A stretch of DNA of 64,000 nt from Monarcha castaneiventris obscurior (GCA_026261815.1 JAMPIT010000884.1:10987001-11051000); one strand, 5' to 3'; shown: positions 26,221 through 39,345, counted from the first letter of the stretch. Notes: generated by a model from the letters alone, not told the origin. Made by a program: numbers and translations.

Positions 26221-26585
26221 TGTGGATGCTGAAAAGCTTTTAATAGAGAAATTTTCGAGCTTTCTGCAGCATTCTGTGAGAACTCTGTGTTTCTCACAAA
26301 AGCTATGAAAAACATTGCTACGGTTTTGTAAACTAAATTCTGTTTCTAACACCTGCAACTTGTTTTCCAAGTTTTGTTATGGTACATTGGAAAAATATTT
26401 TGAAACGGGTGTTGTGGGTTCTAGCCAACCACTACAGGAGGTGGATGATCAATGACCAATGATCTTATGTCATTCATGCGGACTAGGGTATATAAACGGG
26501 TCTGTATAATAATAAAGGGCCCATGCCGTTCTTTTCCTGAACTTGGATTGTGTAGTTTCTCGCCGTTCTCGGTACAACAGCAACA
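26221..26585 (+). mobile_element. Solo LTR, family B (copy 1), 6-bp target duplication
   Basis: Begins TGTGGATGCTGAAAAGC and ends ACAGCAACA. It is flanked by TTACTA at 26215-26220 and 26586-26591. It has a TATA box (tatataaac near 26490) and an AATAAAG signal near 26512, so it is in + orientation. It aligns end to end with the copy at 31524-31891. The 6-bp duplication points to an ERVK-type element. Confidence 0.85.
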
Positions 26586-26591
26586 TTACTA

Positions 26592-27565
26592 CTCTGATAT
26601 ATACCACATAAAAGCACTTTAAAATTTGTATCCTTGCTAAATAGCATAAAATTACATCCTTTCAGGTTAATTAAGCCATTTCTCAATGCTGGTTGCTGTT
26701 GATGGGATATTTAAACATCAGATTCAGAATAAGCATGTATGCTTTCCGATGATAAATGGCTTCCTTTTAAATATCCCAGATATACGTATATGGTCAATGC
26801 ATCTAAAGCATGTGGATTTCTGCTCTGCTCAATCTGCATTTCCATTTGGTCTACATTAGGGTTCAGACACCCAAAGACTGAATAAAGACTCTCAGGAACT
26901 GAATAAAACCTCATTAGGCCCTATACCGTATTCCTTACACAGCCAAAAATTTCCAGTGAAGGCAGCAGAACATTCAGCAGGAAAGGACAAGCAAAAGTGG
27001 ACTCACACTGACTCTCTGATGCTTTGTTGTAAGAATCTAAGAGCAACTTCTCCAAATATGTTTTTGTGGGAACTGGCAAACAAACACCCTGCTGGAAGAA
27101 AATTAATGACCAGAGAATAATTGTGAGTCGCAGTTTTTGGACACCAGACCATGGTTGTTGTCTGCAGCGTTTGTGTCGCTGAACATCCCATCTGCAGGTC
27201 CATGTGCTGTGGGATGTAGGAATGGATATGCTGCTCAAGTGTTTATGGAATGGATTTTCTTCCTGTGAGTGTCTGGGAAGTGTCTCTACTGAGGAGCACA
27301 AGCAGAAGAAGATTTAACTGAAAACTACTTTAGTTTTGTCAATGATTCCTGGTCCTGCAGAGGAATGATGGAGCTGTCAGCACATTTGTATGTCTAGTCC
27401 TTATAGCCAGAGGTACTTCATTGTCTTGTCCATAGAGAACCAAACAAAAGAGACCAGGTTAAAGGAGGGAAATGCAACTGCTCCAATTTCATGCCTTTTC
27501 TTTGGAGCAATTTTAACTGTCTAAAAAAGAAAGTCTTAAAATTTAGGAATATAAAAATTTAGAAG
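26592..27565 (+). other. PHF21B intron, nothing recognised
   Basis: AT-rich intron between a solo LTR and a CR1 element. A minus-strand frame at 26921-27301 shows no family features. Confidence 0.5.
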
Positions 27566-28142
27566 TGTGGGCTGCAGGGGAGGAGGGTATTCTGCCCTTC
27601 TGCCCTGCTCAGGTGAGATCCCACCTACAGAGCTTCCTCCAGCCCTGGGGTCCCAGCACAGGAAGGACATGGATCTGTTGGAGCAAATCCAGAGGAGGCA
27701 CCAAGATGATCACAGGGATGAAGCAGCTCTGCTGAAAGGAAACCCTGGGAGAATTCGGATTGCTCAATCTGAAGAGAAGTTTTGGGGTGACCTAATTGTC
27801 ACCCAACAAGGTGAAGGACCCAACAAGGAAGGTGAAGACAGAGTTCAGACAAGGGTCTGGAGTGACAGGACAAGGGAAAATGGCTTCAAACTTACAGAGG
27901 GCAGGGTTAGATGAGACATTGGGAAGAAATTCTTCCCTGTAAGGGTGGGTGAGGCACTGGCCTGGGTTGCCGAGAGAAGCTGTGGCTGCCCCATCCCTGG
28001 AAGTATACAAGGGCAGGTTGGATGGGGCTTGGAGCAGCCTGTTCTAGTGGAAGGTGTTCCTGCCCATGGTAGGGGGTAGGATGGGATGAGCTTTAAGTTC
28101 CTTTCCAACCAAAGCTTTTCTGGGATTCTGTGACTCTATAAA
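27566..28142 (+). repeat. CR1 LINE, 5'-truncated, about 575 bp
   Basis: It carries the terminal CR1 body in + orientation: cagaggaggcaccaagatgat, tgacaggacaagggaaaatgg, then the 3' block ccccatccctggaagtatac, gttggatggggcttggagc, and a final gggattctgtgactcta. This is one of the longer CR1 pieces here. No intact ORF2 remains. Confidence 0.9.
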
Positions 28143-28505
28143 TATATAGGTAGTCCCCTTAAGGAAGTTTCTGTGATATTTTAATACGTCCTTATATATT
28201 ATCCATATGAACAAAGTTCTGAGTCCCTTGTTCTAAATGCTGAGAGTTTTGACACTAATCAGAGTAGCTCCCATGTAGAGCTTTGATTCACTTCAGAAAA
28301 GCAAAGAATGCCCTAAAAATTATACTGTAACTATTTCATTGTAATTGGAGGCTGTCTCTAACTCACAGAAATTACCAGGCAAGCATTACTGAAAATGATG
28401 GAATTTTCAAGTTCTATTTAAAATGGGGGAACAAGAATGTGAGGGGATGGATAGAAAATTTGAGGGCCATGTGATTCAAACTTGGAAGTGCAGTTTGTAA
28501 TAGCA
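28143..28505 (+). other. PHF21B intron, nothing recognised
   Basis: AT-rich intron between a CR1 tail and a tentative solo LTR. No feature seen. Confidence 0.45.
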
Positions 28506-28510
28506 AAAGA

Positions 28511-29141
28511 TGTCTTGGGGTGATTTTATGGTAATACTGTATTTCCCTGTCATCTGCTTTATGCCCAGAAATGGGTCCTGCAGCTTTAAGCTGGGTCCAA
28601 GGAAGAAGGGGGGTGAGAAGCCAGGCGAATTCTTCAGATTGGTTTGTGTTCAAGGACTCACACGCTCCCCCCGCATTCTCACCGCTGCAGAGCCGAGGGA
28701 GCACCTTCCTGCTTTTTAGCTAGCCTGTTAGCTAAAGGCAAGAAATTTTCCCGTAGTGGCATACTGAAATCCTCCAGTAACTTCTTCTGGAACTGTTTGG
28801 CCTAGCTGTGATCCAAGAACCAGATCATCGGACCCCGTGGACCAGTGGGAAGGCTGCAGGGATGTCACAATCCCGACCTTGGACCTCAGGAGGGGCCGAG
28901 CCAGCTACAGAGGGCACTCTAAATCCACCAGCTTTCCCCACAGAGAGGTTTAATATTTTAACAGTTACTCATTTTTCCTGTGCCCTGCCAGCCCTTTTTT
29001 TGTTAAATAAATAGTTTCTTTCACTTTCCTCCAGGAAATTCCTTTCGTATCAGTGAGGGAAGGAGTGCTGAAACCTGCCTTCTGTAGGAGGAGATGTTCC
29101 TTCCAGAGCATTTCCCCCTAAATTTGACTCAAAGTGAGACG
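28511..29141 (+). mobile_element. Probable solo LTR (ERVL-like)
   Basis: The segment starts TGTCTTGGGGTGATTTTATGG, a start typical of avian ERVL LTRs. It contains a GC-rich middle, AATAAATAG near 29005, and ends near GTGAGACG. The flanks AAAGA (28506-28510) and GAAGA (29142-29146) would be a 5-bp duplication with one mismatch, and the terminal CA would be mutated to CG. The right boundary is therefore tentative. Confidence 0.5.
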
Positions 29142-29146
29142 GAAGA

Positions 29147-31517
29147 TGATCAACTTTGGGGCTGGAGAAATAATCTCCTAGGTCTTTTTCTAAATGGTAG
29201 GGTGCATAAACACATCTACTAATTCTATATGTGCTGTTACTTCAATAAAAGGTGCCACTTTAAGAAATGAAAGGCTTTGGAATATTGCCAAACATCTTTG
29301 TTCTATTTATTGTCTAGAATTTTTCATTATCTACAGAGTTTGTGGGATAGTTGAATAATTTGCAGGAATCTGTTTGATACCAGACTGCAAACTCTGTATT
29401 TATCTTCTTTCAATGTTTGTATTGCAAATACAGGCATGTTAAGATTTCCTGTTGGTGTTCTAACTGTATCAGGATTTGGCAATTGTTCTGCTACTAATCT
29501 CACAATGTGCATTTGTGTCTATATTGAAATTAATTGGAAAACTGTATCAGGAAATACTGCTCTTCAACTATTTCATGTATAAATGTGGAGGGGTTGGTCA
29601 GAGAGATGGAGAGAGAGTAGATGGTGTAAATACAGAGTGCTGATGAATACTCAAGTAGTAAATAGAAATACTTAGAAGTCATTCCTGACAGTAATAAAGG
29701 CAGCAATTTGATTTCATCTGTGGATAATAAACTTACTTCACATTACAATGTAAGTGGTACTTATATTAATATTTATTAGTAATTATTGATGTTAGGGTTC
29801 AGTTGCTCTTTTTTCCTCACATCACAGCCATTTTATAAAAATTCAAGTTAAATTGCTACACAATAAGCAATTAAAAGTGTTTGTCTGTGTGAGAGAGAGA
29901 GAAGAAAGTAATCTGTGTGTGGAGACATTCCTATACAGAAGGACAGACCCTCCCTGACTAGGCATCTAGAGAGTTGTGCTCAAAGTGATGGAGTTACGTT
30001 TGCACTAGGTAACGATTTAGTTCTTTGAATGCATATTTCAACCCACAGGCACTGTTTTGCTGTTCATATCAGGATGGTTTGCATGGGTTTCCTGCCTTTT
30101 GACAGGGTGTTTGTATATCCCTTGCTTTGACGGTGGGCAGTGCTTCTTCAGGAACAAGATTGTGCACTATGTTCAGTGGCCTTTTTATGTGACATGCAGG
30201 ATTGCCAACTTGGAGAATAATGTGAGTCATAAAGTGCCTGATCCAAATATAACCAAATTTGTTCATCTCTAAATTTAGAGAATAGCTGAATGGCAAGACA
30301 GATATATTTCAATTTCCATCAGTGACAAGGACAGAGTGTTGGCGGATGCCTGTTAACAGCTATAGTGTGTTTTTGATACTCATATGTGTGTATGGGTGGG
30401 AAAAAGCTAGTTACTTTTACTTATTGTGAGCCTGTTTCTTCTTTGATTGCTTTTAAATCACTCTTGGGCTTGATGTTCCTTCCATACAGATAATTCTTGT
30501 GCAGAAGGTGTGCTGTGGTCTTGAGTCATGTTTTTGCCTTCTTGAGTAGAAAGACTTGCATTGGACTTGGATTTTTGTCATTATGAAAACTGAAATATAG
30601 ACCCTTTTAAAATAAGGCAGGTACCAGGCAAGGTAAGACAAACCAAAATTCTTTTTGTTGATCTTACAATCAGGCTTCAATATCAATAATTTCAGAAAAT
30701 GGGTTCAAGTTCATCCTCCATTTGAGCATAACCCTAAGTTAACATATATATAATTCACATGTCTTCAACAGGATTAATCATATCCATGTATCAGTTTGTA
30801 TTTACCTGCTTAACTGTGCTGGAGTCTTAATCTTTTTGACTGTTCTAATTCTTTGGCCAAGTATTGTCCTTGGAGATTTGCCCAGTGAAAGCAAGACCAT
30901 GTCCCCACTGCTTTTGTGCAAGGCATTTTGTTAATGGGGATGACTGCTTGTTTGGGGTTTTTTTCTCAGTAAGATCTTTATTAAGATAAGACTTCTATTT
31001 AGTCTTTTTCTTGTTTTATTTTATTAAGACCCCAGTTCAGTGACTTGTGTCATCAAATTTGCACATGTAGTGATGGATTGTGATTACAAACAACTTGATT
31101 GTTGCATCCCTTCCCAAATCAAACAATGAGACTGGCTGGGTTGGAGATACGTTCACTTTTATATACAGGATCACTGAAATAGCAGTGACTGAATAGGTAA
31201 TACCAGAATGTGCATGACAGATTTGATAGGATTTAAGCAACATTGTGCTTCCTGTAGTTTGCTGAACTGGTAATGATGATTTAAGGGTCTTACCTTAAAT
31301 GTTTTCTATACTTCTGGGTGTGAAATAAACCCCCAAGTTAGCATTTTTTAATTTAATATAATATGAATTTTTCTTTGAAAAATTGGTATGCTAAGATATT
31401 TGTAAAAGACGTAGCATAGTAGTAATAAGAATATTGTAGAAATTTGGCAGGGATACTACCGGGATACTATGATTTTAGAAAACTATATATGGTAATTAGT
31501 TAGCATTTGCTCCAATG
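29147..31517 (+). other. PHF21B intron, nothing recognised
   Basis: AT-rich intron with short simple runs (gagagagaga near 29892). No exon or repeat family identified. Confidence 0.5.
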
Positions 31518-31523
31518 AAACAC

Positions 31524-31891
31524 TATGGATGCTGAAAAGCTCCAGCAGAGAATTTCTTCAGCTCTCTGCAGCATTTTGTGAGAGTTCTGTCTTTCCCATG
31601 CTGATTACTTTGACCAAGGTTACGGTATTGTAAACTTCTTGCACCTGCGGGTTGTTTTGCAGTATTGTTATGGCTATGGACCAGAAAAACATCCAGAGAT
31701 GGGTGTCTTAGAACTTGACCAATCCCCTTAAGGGATAGATGGTAAAACCAATCACTTTATGCCACTTAATACTCTTTGCGAACTAACATATAAAAGTTCT
31801 TGGAGATTTCATTAAAGTGGCTGCTGCCATTTGACCCTGTGCCTGGACTCTTGTGTTGTTTCTCTACTCGGCCGCGGTGAGAACAGCGACA
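31524..31891 (+). mobile_element. Solo LTR, family B (copy 2), 6-bp target duplication
   Basis: Begins TATGGATGCTGAAAAGC (terminal TG mutated to TA) and ends ACAGCGACA. It is flanked by AAACAC at 31518-31523 and 31892-31897. It is related along its length to the copy at 26221-26585, including the promoter region (catataaaag near 31789) and the tail with gtgttgtttctc. The mutated end and lower similarity suggest an old insertion. Confidence 0.8.
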
Positions 31892-31897
31892 AAACAC

Positions 31898-32969
31898 CAC
31901 TACTCTATTTGCTGATTTCACATTTTCTTAAGAGTGAAGCATTACTATATTCACCTTCCCTCACACTTGTCTTTTCAAAATACAAGCAAATCATCTATGT
32001 TCTGTCAACTTGTGTCATTTTTTAACCTTTCTTGTAATATGGGAAATTAGGTATTGCATTTGTTACTATTGCTAGAAAAGGACAGCCCAACCTCCCTAAT
32101 AAGTATGAGAAGATAAGAAAGCTTCAGGTTTCTGCTGTATCTGTGTTCTTAAGCGGGTTTCAAAGCCAGAGTAACCGGGCTTGAACAATCACTATGATGG
32201 CTCAGAATTGTCAAGTCTTGAGGAATATGAGCTCAAACTCTCATTCTTCTAGCCTGAGTCCAGAAATTGGTTTTGAATTTAGAAGTTATTACATAGAACC
32301 ACCGTTATTTTATATCTTGGTGTATCATGGTGTGTTTACACCTCAGTAAGTTTAGGTTTGTAAGTGTTAATAACAAAGTATTTCTCAGCAAATTCTATGA
32401 GTATTGTCAAATGTGTAAGTTGGGAATATGTCCACTGAAGTCAGGGGTTTGTAAGTGTTAATAACAACGTATTTCTCAGCAAATTCTATGAGCATTGTCA
32501 AATGTGTAAGTTGGGAATATGTCCACTGAAGTCAGGTCTAAAGAAGCTTGATTTGTACTAGAAGAATTAATCTACAAGATACATCACTATCATGTTTTTA
32601 ACTGTTTTCCTAATGACTGTACAATAGGCTTGGCAAGTGATTGTTGTTGTTATTATTACTATTACATTTTCTTTTAAAAGGGATGTTTGATGAAAAATCC
32701 ACCAGCTTTTTGACATGTTCATCCTAATTTTTACATTTTTTCAATTTTCAGTATGAGGGTGTGAGTGTACAGAACTTTCCGCATGTAGAAGATAACTGAG
32801 TAGCTTCCCTTACCAACATTCAGCTTTTGCGACCAATGGCATGGTATAAATAACCCTGTTTGAGTAAGAGCCACTCAGTCTAAAAAATTATTAGCCATTT
32901 CATGCTGCAAGAGTTCTCTTTGTAGCTTCCTGGCAATTATTTTGGATTTAGGATATCTTTTTGAGAAAG
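31898..32969 (+). other. PHF21B intron with a tandem duplication
   Basis: AT-rich intron. Apart from the 91-bp duplication listed separately, nothing was recognised. Confidence 0.5.
32355..32536 (+). repeat. 91-bp tandem duplication, two copies
   Basis: Copy 1 is 32355-32445 and copy 2 is 32446-32536. They start ggtttgtaagtgttaataac and differ at only two sites (aaagta/aacgta and gtattg/gcattg). About 98% identity marks a recent duplication. The unit is AT-rich and matches no family I recognise. Confidence 0.95.
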
Positions 32970-33263
32970 ATGGAGCGAAACTTTTTACAAGGTCATATAG
33001 TGACAGGACAAGGGAGAACGGCTTCAAACTGACAGAGGGCAGAGTTGGATGGGATATTGAGAAGAAATTATTCCCTGTGAGGGTGGTAAGGCACAAGTTG
33101 CCCCGAGAAGCTGTGGATGCCCCATCCCTGGAAGTATACAAGGGCAGATTGGATGGGGCTTGGAGCAACCTGGTCTAGTGGAAGGTGTTCCTGCCCCTGG
33201 GAGGGGGTGGAATGGGATGATCAATAAGATCCCTTCCAATCCAACCATTCTGTGATTCTATGA
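32970..33263 (+). repeat. CR1 LINE 3' tail, followed by a poly-A run
   Basis: CR1 3' sequence in + orientation, from gaaactttttacaaggtc through tgacaggacaaggg, ccccatccctggaagtatac and ttggatggggcttggagc, to the octamer-like end attctgtgattctatgattg. A run of 22 A at 33274-33295 follows ten bases later; CR1 elements do not normally end in poly-A, so it is probably a separate simple repeat. Confidence 0.9.
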
Positions 33264-33295
33264 TTGTCCAATTAAAAAAAAAAAAAAAAAAAAAA

Positions 33296-34755
33296 CAGAA
33301 AAAAAATTTACTCCATTTTATCTCTGGGAATGATGGGGTTGAAGTCCTGTTCTCTTCAATGGTATCCCTATGGATACGCACACGGCCTTTCATTGGGCTA
33401 AGACTAATAAAGCTCCATGGCTCTGCCTCCATGAAGACTTTATTGTTGTACCATCTAATTTGCACAGTAGGCAAGCTCAAAACACGACATATTTTCTCTC
33501 TCTGTCTTTTATTTCTAGCAAAAGAGATTTAGACTAGATCTTTGGAAGAATTTCAGTCCTGAAGTGCATCTGGCTGGCTGGAGCTCGAAAATCCTCATTC
33601 TCTGCTCAGTAGCATTCAGGTCTGGGCCCAGATGAAATCCAGGGATGCCTCTATATCTACCAGTCATATTCCAAAAAAATGCTTGCACTGGGGCATTGTA
33701 GGAACTGCTGTTATGTTAACAAGGGTTAACAACAAGGTGACCAGAGCATTGATCGGAATTGTTGGTTCTCTTTTTCCCCAAGTGTTCTCTAAACCACTAC
33801 GCCACGAGACCACATCTTTTCTTCTCTCACTGACTAATTTAGCAGAAAAGCTTGGAAGAAGAGTCTTTCTTCCAAGTATGTTCTGATAATTAAATGATTC
33901 ACAGAGCCGTGTGTGAGTGTAGGATCTGAAATCATCCTTCTCTGGAGTAGATGGTTGGACTCCCAAGAAACTTGTTGAAGAAAGAGATGGGAAGGAGAAG
34001 GAGAAGGAAAGGAAAGGAAAGCACAGCTTTTGTGGAGTATGTTTTGAATGAAACTGATTAATCACAGATTGGTCTTCAGAATGGGGCTCAGGGAGATGAA
34101 ACTCAGTGGGAATGAAGTGGGTCTCCTCTTTCAGAGCCAAGTACAAACACCTGGAATCAGTAGTGCAGTAAAACACATCAATGCAGCATCTCAGGAAGGT
34201 AAAGAGATGTTCTACTTACTAGTTCTAAAATTGCTTGGCTCTATCATTGAAGGGAAGCATTGGTGCTCACTTCAGTATATTATACCTCTGGAAAACTATT
34301 ATGTGTAATATATTGTATTCCAAAATGTATGTTTATGTAGTCACATATATACATATATAGAAATATATCTGTATATATTTATGAATTTATTTATAAAAGC
34401 ATAAAGTTACCAAATCCTTTTACTATCTGAACATAAAAGAACAGCCTTTTTATTTGGATCATAGCACCTATCTGCTGTACCTACCAGATAGCAGTATCTG
34501 CAATGATGTTTCACAGCTGCAGTCCTAGAACTGTGGAACACCAAAGTTAGGAATTCAATAGCAATGGTAATTCCTCCATATTGTACTAAAGCAGTATTTT
34601 CCATTAGGTTTTGTTGAGGGACAAGTAGCACAATATTGCTGAGCAGTCTGCCTAAAAAGTATGTAATGCATGCTTATGGGATGTACTGCACATCCAAGTT
34701 AACATTTGATGAGAAAGTTGCTGCTTCCTTTTTTTTTTGTGACAAACTATATTAA
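33296..34755 (+). other. PHF21B intron, low-complexity patches only
   Basis: Contains a purine-rich patch at 33985-34022 (ggagaa and ggaaa units) and TA-rich DNA at 34340-34380. A 170-residue minus-strand frame (33664-34176) has no features of a real gene. Confidence 0.5.
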
Positions 34756-34760
34756 CTGCA

Positions 34761-35670
34761 TGTTGGGGTTTAGGATTTTAGCCTGTTTTTCTCTTAAAGA
34801 ATTTTCCCCATACTAGTTGCCAGGGGACAAACTACTGGGTACTTAAAAGAAACAAAAGACCTCACCACAGGGGCGGGGTCAGACTGGCCACCCTTTTGTC
34901 ACCTGGGGGGTTGGGACACCCGGGGCGTCTGCCTGGTGTTCTCAGCGTGCAGTCTGGGAGCTGCCTGCCTTCGGTGTGGACGTCTTGGTCAGCACTGCAA
35001 GCTTCTGCTTCTTCGGCTGTTTTGCTTTCTACGGGCATTTCCAAGCCTGCTTTTCCCTGCCCACTGGGAGCTGGGCCACTGCTGCTCAGCCCCTGCCGCT
35101 GCTCAGAGTTTTCGCTACTCTGTAGCTCCTACACTGTGACCTGCCGGGCTTTCTGCTGCAGCGCCAGAGTTTGGCGCGTCTCGCCTGCCACCCGGGATCT
35201 GTGTTCGCCCCTGCTGTTCCAGCCTGCTGTTCCTGAGGATCCGGCTGGACGCCCAGGGGTTTGTCAGGCTTTTCATCCATCCCTCCCTGGACCCCGTGCC
35301 GCCATTACCGGTGCTCCCCGAGCTCACTGCAGAGTGCCCCCTGCAGCCGCGGGGGAACCATCGCACCCGCCCTGCTCACCGGGAGCCACACTGGAGGAAC
35401 TGCGCCCAGGGGAAAGGGCCTGAGGCCGAGAGGGGCCAGCACTGGGTTGGTGCTGCTGTTTGCTGTGACTGCCACAGTTATATCTGTTTGTTTGTGTTGT
35501 TATACATATATATTTATTAGTAAAGAACTGTTATTCCTATCCCTCATATCTTTGCCTGAAAGCCTCTTATTTTCAAAATTATAATAATTTGGAGGGAAGG
35601 GGGTTGCGTTTTCCATTTCAGGGGAGGCTCGTGCCTTTCTTGTCTGACACCTGTCTTTCAAACCAAGACA
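34761..35670 (+). mobile_element. Solo LTR, family A (copy 2), 5-bp target duplication
   Basis: Begins TGTTGGGGTTTAGG and ends ACCAAGACA. It is flanked by CTGCA at 34756-34760 and 35671-35675. It shares its start, GC-rich middle (ccccctgcagccgcggggga block near 35335) and tail with the copy at 3274-4413, but is about 230 bp shorter. The frame at 34896-35423 is an artefact of the GC-rich LTR body. Confidence 0.8.
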
Positions 35671-35675
35671 CTGCA

Positions 35676-38600
35676 TCATTTTAAAATCAGTCATATTTAT
35701 ACACACACTTTATATGGAATTCAGGCAAAATTTTATCATACTTTCCCCAAGTTCTATTCTCAAGGAAGTAACTTTTGGTACCAACATCCAGTTATTATGG
35801 CTGAACTGATAAAATAGCTTCTTTTGTCAAAAAGGGTTGGAATTGTCATTCCATTTTCTTGGTGGGTTTCATCTCCCCCCACCGCCCCCTCCCCGGCACC
35901 TTAGCTAAGAAACATTGCTTTTCCCCTTTTCTTTATTCTGTTGCTTGTCCTAAGCAAATTCAACTTTCTTTCTCCTGCTTAGCAAACTGGATTAGCTTAG
36001 CTCAGGCCTGACAAAAGGGATTGTCTGGCAGCAGGCAATTCAGGCACCTCAGGCTGTCACTTCCCTCATGTTTTCCAGATCTTCCGAGTGACTGAAGAAC
36101 GCCTAACACTCAGAGGAAAGAGTACAAAAGCAGCTCTGAAGGCTGTGGGTGCTAAGGTGGAACCATATGGAATTCTAATTTTTCAGTAGCTGCTAGTAGG
36201 CTGCATGGGCCATGCTGATAGGTGAGGATTCCTAAATCACTAAGGGATGATGGTAATTTCCTCCGGTGTTTTTCATCCCCTTGCTTTCTGTTTCCATACC
36301 TTAATCCTCATGTCCTGCAGCTGGGGTAGGGCAGTGGTAGGGGTAGGGCTTTAGCAGCTGCTGGGTCTGTTGAAGATTTTCAGTCCTGCCTGAGCTCAGT
36401 TGAGGGAGAGGCTTGAAACTGCTTTGTGTGACACTGGTCATGCATTTTCCCTTTACTCAGGAATATTTCTGCAGACTGTGAACAGAGACTAAGTAATTTA
36501 AAAACATTAGTCATAAAAAACCATATCAACCTGGAACAGTTGAGTGATTAAACAGCAAACCTTTAATGAATCATCTGAGCAAGAGACTATAGGTGTGATC
36601 ACAGCTGCTGAGTTTTGCTGCAACTCATCAACATTATGCTAATTTGTGCAGGAGGTGGAGACTTAATTAGTTGAATATGATTTCTGAATAAGGCTACAAA
36701 TCACAGAACAGGTACGTGCATGCTAATGCAGTTGGCACACCCAAACTTTCTTTTTCTTTTTTCTTTTCTTCTGATTCAGAAATTTAGAGTGTGATCTAAC
36801 GCCTGTGGAAAAAATCCTAATAAAATAATTATATATGTAATTTATTTTTATAATATATGTAGAAATCATTTATAATTCTTTTGATAAAAATAATGGTGCA
36901 TTAAAAAAACTACTGACTAGTAAATAATATGGTGGAAATTGTGTTTAGGAATAGGCATTTGGCACAGCTGTCTCCTTGTGTAAGTAATCAGTGGAATTTC
37001 TGAAACAGGGAAATATGTGGACTGTATTCATTGTGTTTTCCCGTAGTTAGAATACATACCTCCAGTGTGTTCAGAGTTTGTATTTTTCCGTGCACCCAGA
37101 TGGCAATGTGCAAGTGGCAAAGAGTAGTGATAGTGGTTTGAAAATCCTGTGGTAAAAGCAGAGATAAATTGGGTGGTGCTCTGAAAAGCCTGAGAGCCAC
37201 AGGAAAAGCAGAATATTGCTTGCTTCATCTCTGCATATTCTCTTCTGATACCTGCATGAGCTGTGATACCACCTTGAGCTTCCTTGCAAATGAGTGGTGA
37301 TAAAAGGGATGAGTACAAAAACCTCAGCAACAACTACGAATTTGTTTTCAAAGCAGGTGTGGAATTTAAGGTGGAACTTTGCCTCCTACTGCTTGTGGCT
37401 ACCCCCATGCAGAAAGAGTTGTTCCAGGGCAAAAGTCCAAGTCTTTGTTAATTGGCTATAAGGAGAGTTGTTTTAAATGGTATTTTTGATACCCAAAGAA
37501 AGGATGGATTCAAAAATACTGATATTTTGAAAAAGCAACAGGACATGTATTTCCAATTGTCTACTTCATAACAATCATAAATTGCATATGAAAGCATGGA
37601 TAATGAATTCTGAGTAAAGGGGTGTGGGGGGGTACTGGGGAGAACAAATGCTTTTAAAACCTGTAAAATAAATCTTCACATTTCTGTGAAATTCCAATTG
37701 AATTACTGTTTACACAAAATATGTATCTGAAATAACAGCGTCTTTAGGATACAATTAAATGTGAAGCTGATACCTTATTCCACCAGTTTATTGGAAGTAC
37801 CATGCACAGTGATTTCATCATATTTTTGAAAATGAAGAATGATTTCCACAGATTTTTATGCAAGTTAAGTCTAGAAGGAAAGACAAAATATGTATCTGAA
37901 TGTGCCTTACAGGAGCCTCAAAGTTATGTCCAAGGGCCCAGTGCTTTTATTGGTGGACTCTGTGGAAAAATGATAGTGTTCAGATGTTCAGGTGAGCTAG
38001 AGGACAGCAGTTACTTGGGATTTGTGAGGGAAGGGGCAGCAACTTTTAGGTCAAATCAACTTGGAGGCTGCATGTAGCGCTTGGCATTTATATAAAGCAA
38101 GCTCAAGGTTGAATGCAGCATTCAAGTTGTAAAATGGATGTAGAATGGATAAAAAACCCCGGCAATTACTTCAGTGATGATCCATTCAGGTTAAGAATTT
38201 TCATCTTTGCTGTTGCCATAGCAATCTGTTCCCCTGTCACTAGCACATTAAAAATCCATTCTGTAAAACTGTTGTTGCCAATATTGAACACATAAAAGAC
38301 AAAAACATTTTTTTAATAGCTTAGGTGCAACACGAAGAAGACCTAGATCTTAGAGAGATACGTATGTTCTTTAAAAAGAAGATTAGTATTTCCATAATTC
38401 ATTGCAGGAACACAATATTTGTGCTGCAGTATTGATGTCAAATCAAAGTTTTCAAATAATCCAGCAATGCAGTGTCAGTTGAGCTCAAATAATTGAACTG
38501 TTCAGCTGAGATACAACAGACCCATATGTTACTGAGTTAAGCTCTTATTTTGGTAATGTGCTGTAGAACTAAGTGTCTCTGTTACTGGTTGAGTCTGATT

Positions 38601-39270
38601 CTCTTCAGTGATTGACTGGAGTGATTTTACTTATCCTGGAATGGGAGGACAGTTATGTCCCCTAACAGCTTTACATCTGTGATCTAATCTTAAACTGCTC
38701 ATGGACACAAGCTCTGCAATGAGTTTGTACAGATAATCAATTGTAGCAATAAGTTCTTAAGCATTTGTTAGTACATATAAAGGAGGGGGGAAAGCAATTT
38801 GTAATTCAAAGCAAGCATAGCAATGGTTTGACAAATGTATGTACCCAAACTGAATAAAATGCAAATACTTTTCAGTAAAGTAGAGATACACATCTCTAGA
38901 TACATGCATATGTATGTGTGTGTGTGTATTCATTCAGGACTGAAAGGCAGAAGTTTGCTTAAATCACAAATAGTCCCAGATTTGAAAACTCAGGCATTGA
39001 CTTAATAAGTAATAACATAATAGCTGGAAACTGAATATATGGCCAGTAGTCTGATCACTGATAATGTAGGTCTCATCCTTGTTTCTGCCTCAGCATCCTT
39101 TTATCCTCTGACCATCTCTAGACTTCATCCTTTGAATTCTTATTCTCTGCCCATGCCATACTTCTTTGTTTCGCTTCTTATGTCTTCTCCTTGCTACTCT
39201 CCCCACACTTCCGTCCTTCAGTTGTCTTTGAGAGCCTTTATCCTGGGATGGTGTTGGTTTAATGCAGGAC
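35676..39270 (+). other. PHF21B intron, nothing recognised
   Basis: AT-rich intron. A short GT microsatellite lies at 38911-38928. No exon, RNA gene or LTR was recognised. Confidence 0.5.
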
Positions 39271-39340
39271 AATCATAGGAGGTTCACAGAATATGCTGAT
39301 TTGGAAGGGACCCACAAGGATCATTGAATCCAACTCCTGT
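39271..39340 (-). repeat. CR1 LINE 3' tail fragment
   Basis: Reads aatcataggaggttcacag, then tttggaagggacccacaagg, then atccaactcctg. This is the reverse complement of a CR1 3' end, short and diverged. Confidence 0.6.
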
Positions 39341-39345
39341 TGGTT

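Noticed and set aside
33274..33295. Poly-A run, considered as the tail of a processed retrocopy
   Set aside because: The sequence directly upstream is a CR1 3' end, which normally lacks a poly-A tail, and no target duplication or gene body was found. Treated as a simple repeat.
33664..34176. 170-residue open frame on the minus strand
   Set aside because: Overlaps a purine-rich simple repeat that gives Phe/Ser runs; no family features.
34896..35423. 175-residue open frame on the + strand
   Set aside because: It lies wholly in the GC-rich body of a solo LTR with matching target duplications; the other copy of that LTR lacks the frame.
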